64,000 nucleotides of DNA from Paramecium pentaurelia (taxonomy: Eukaryota > Ciliophora > Oligohymenophorea > Peniculida > Parameciidae). A program made the position numbers and the translations under genes. The notes under the pieces were generated by a model. The model was not told where the DNA came from and did no database searches. It saw nothing but the letters and a program-made list of their open reading frames with translations. Shown here in pieces: positions 62,497-64,000 of this stretch. The stretch is from assembly GCA_905183005.1 (NCBI GenBank), contig CAJJDO010000048.1, positions 231,498 through 295,497 on the forward strand, in the 5' to 3' direction. Each line of letters starts with the position of its first letter. Position 1 is the stretch's first letter.

Positions 62497-63069
62497 GGAT
62501 TTAGTATATATTATATAATATTGCTTTTCAATTAGGTATACATTAAACAGACTATCAAATTGTATTTTATTTTACATCTACAGAATTCTTAAAAATTAAA
62601 AGAAACAAAAGTTATACATCAAGAATTACCTTATGTTTCTTACTATTATTAACTAAAAAAGATCTCTTCTCATTTAATAAGGATTAAACTCATTATTAAT
62701 TAAAAGTCTAGATTTTTCAATTTTACTATTCTCTACATCATATATATCCAAAAAATAATGATTTTTTTTTTCAACGATAAAATTATAAAATTATATAATC
62801 AAGAATTTTTTTAAAAGAAAATATAATTCGCAAATTATTGTCTCATATATGGTAATATATTGATATCATAAATATGATTCAATTTAAATGGTACTACTAT
62901 ATATGACAAAACATTTAGAGAGACTTTCTCTTCTTTTTTTAATTTTATCCAATATTTATTAAATTTAATTCATATATATCCTTAAATAGATATAAAGTGG
63001 ACCTACATTGTTAGGATCTACTTATTTGTTAATATTACTGACAGAAGTAAATAATCTAAGATTTTAGTT
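62497..63069. other. Region with unresolved minus-strand coding fragments
   Basis: Several minus-strand stretches look coding (for example KILDYLLLSVILTNKQIL and LYLFKDIYELNLINIGQNQ), but they lie in different frames and I could not build one model. They may be 3' exons of the next gene or antisense noise. Confidence 0.35.
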
Positions 63070-63457
63070 TCATTTAATTGTGATTGTGAAATTGTAAGAT
63101 AATTTGTTATGAATTTCATGATTTATTTTTCTGTCAAAAATTGAGGTCCTAAAATGATCAATAGTTCATATACATTAGTTATTGATCATTATGATCCAAT
63201 TAATCTGTGTTTTGTACATTTTTTCTAAAAATTTTCTACCTTGCGAAAAAATGTACATTTATTATATTGCATAATCAGCTTATAGATGAACTTGGACTAG
63301 ATATTCTGATGACAGATTGGTGTGTATATTGATCTTCATGATATGAGAAAACATTACAATCTTATTTGTAGATACGACCATAATTGCTGTTTGTAATAAT
63401 CTTTTAAAATATTTGTTTGCTCTTAAATTGTGTATAGTCTTGACCTTAGATGAACAT
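63070..63457 (-). CDS. Hypothetical protein, possibly ciliary; 3' end uncertain
   Basis: Start MFIQGQDYTQFKSKQIFQKI, continuing TNSNYGRIYKQDCNVFSYHE and DQYTHQSVIRISSPSSSIS to a TGA near 63283. The first 59 codons read convincingly. A further exon with KIFRKNVQNTDQLDHNDQ and, after a 25-nt intron, TSIFDRKINHEIHNKL to TGA at 63070 probably belongs to it, but the connecting intron is unclear. The NYG-containing start vaguely recalls small microtubule inner proteins; weak. Confidence 0.4.
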
Positions 63458-63671
63458 ATGATAATAGTTTAAGTAGAAGAAATTTATGGATTCAAAAGGA
63501 CTCCTTGGATTTTATAAATAAAAAAATCTAAAATTTTGAATCGAAAATCAAATAAATAGTTGTAATTTTATGATTTCAAAAAAAGAATAGAAATTTATAG
63601 AATAATTATTTATTCCATATATAAGTTGACATTATTTAAGGATTTTTATTTAAATAAATTTATTAAATAAA

Positions 63672-64000
63672 ATGTAATAACCTTAAATCCCTGCTGTAGT
63701 CTCAATTAGACCATTCCCAGATTCTAAAAAATTCTTATCATCATCAATAAACAAAGCAAAACATCATGGAGATGATCTTGATATCAAAGTTGTTCAATAA
63801 GAATCTGAAAATACATTTTTCTTATTAGAACATGTTAATGGAGCTATCTATAGAATTAAACCTGCTGCACATCCAGATCATTATGTTTTCTGTGCAGGTG
63901 AAAGTGATAAAAAATACGGAAAAGATTTAGATGTCAGAACTCACCATCATGTTGAACAAAGAAATCATTGGATCATTGAAAATGTAGGATGGAGTACATT
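63672..64000 (+). CDS. Hypothetical protein, truncated by window edge
   Basis: Starts MQQPQIPAVVSIRPFPDSKK and stays open to the end of the window (about 110 codons). Codon use is richer in GC than neighbours and the text is well structured (FLLEHVNGAIYRIKPAAHPD, HYVFCAGESDKKYGKDLDVR, HHHVEQRNHWIIENVGWST), suggesting a well-expressed globular beta-rich protein. Not recognised; 3' part lies outside. Confidence 0.75.

Overview
The window is from a ciliate macronuclear genome, most likely Paramecium or a close relative. Long reading frames appear only when TAA and TAG are read as glutamine and TGA is the sole stop. The DNA is very AT-rich. Genes are cut by tiny introns (about 19-35 nt) that start GTA and end TAG, less often AAG or CAG. 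Genes are packed on both strands, often tens of bases apart. I saw no tRNA, rRNA, CRISPR array or recognisable transposon. All gene models below are read by eye in the ciliate code; most intron positions are inferred from frame continuity.

Layout. 0.1-11 kb: a hypothetical protein; a mitochondrial HCF101/Mrp-type Fe-S carrier (-); an ankyrin-DHHC palmitoyltransferase; a giant kinesin-12-like motor. 11-26 kb: a NUDT19-like Nudix hydrolase (-), a Q-rich protein (-), a coiled-coil protein (-), a MORN/IQ protein (+), CAND1 (-), an SPRY-like protein (+), two coiled-coil proteins, a LIN54/tesmin-type CXC factor (-), an alveolin-like VP/QQPV repeat protein (-) and a double-FHA protein (-). 26.5-31.3 kb: two hypothetical (+) genes, then an R2R3 Myb gene (-) abutting, or fused with, a PGPG-motif protein.

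31.4-40.4 kb: a tandem array of four divergent paralogs of an unrecognised family, the last one split by a 480-N gap whose flanks are an exact 932-bp direct duplication (probably an assembly artefact). 40.0-49.1 kb: a large imperfect inverted repeat whose arms each carry an actin gene, a small conserved 83-aa ORF and the 3' end of the array gene. The two arms face each other across unrelated coiled-coil genes. Similarity between arms is patchy, which suggests gene conversion. 49.5-64 kb: a poorly resolved gene, a hypothetical protein, an importin-9-like karyopherin, a Kelch-PPP phosphatase (PPKL), several small proteins, the elongation factor SPT4, and a truncated gene at the right edge.

The genes do not form a pathway; this is an ordinary compact eukaryotic neighbourhood with housekeeping genes (nuclear transport, cullin exchange, transcription elongation, Fe-S assembly) and cytoskeletal or cortical genes (kinesin, actin, alveolin-like, MORN). 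The most unusual parts are the tandem paralog array, the actin-bearing inverted repeat beside it, and several gene pairs so close that neighbour versus fusion cannot be settled from sequence alone.
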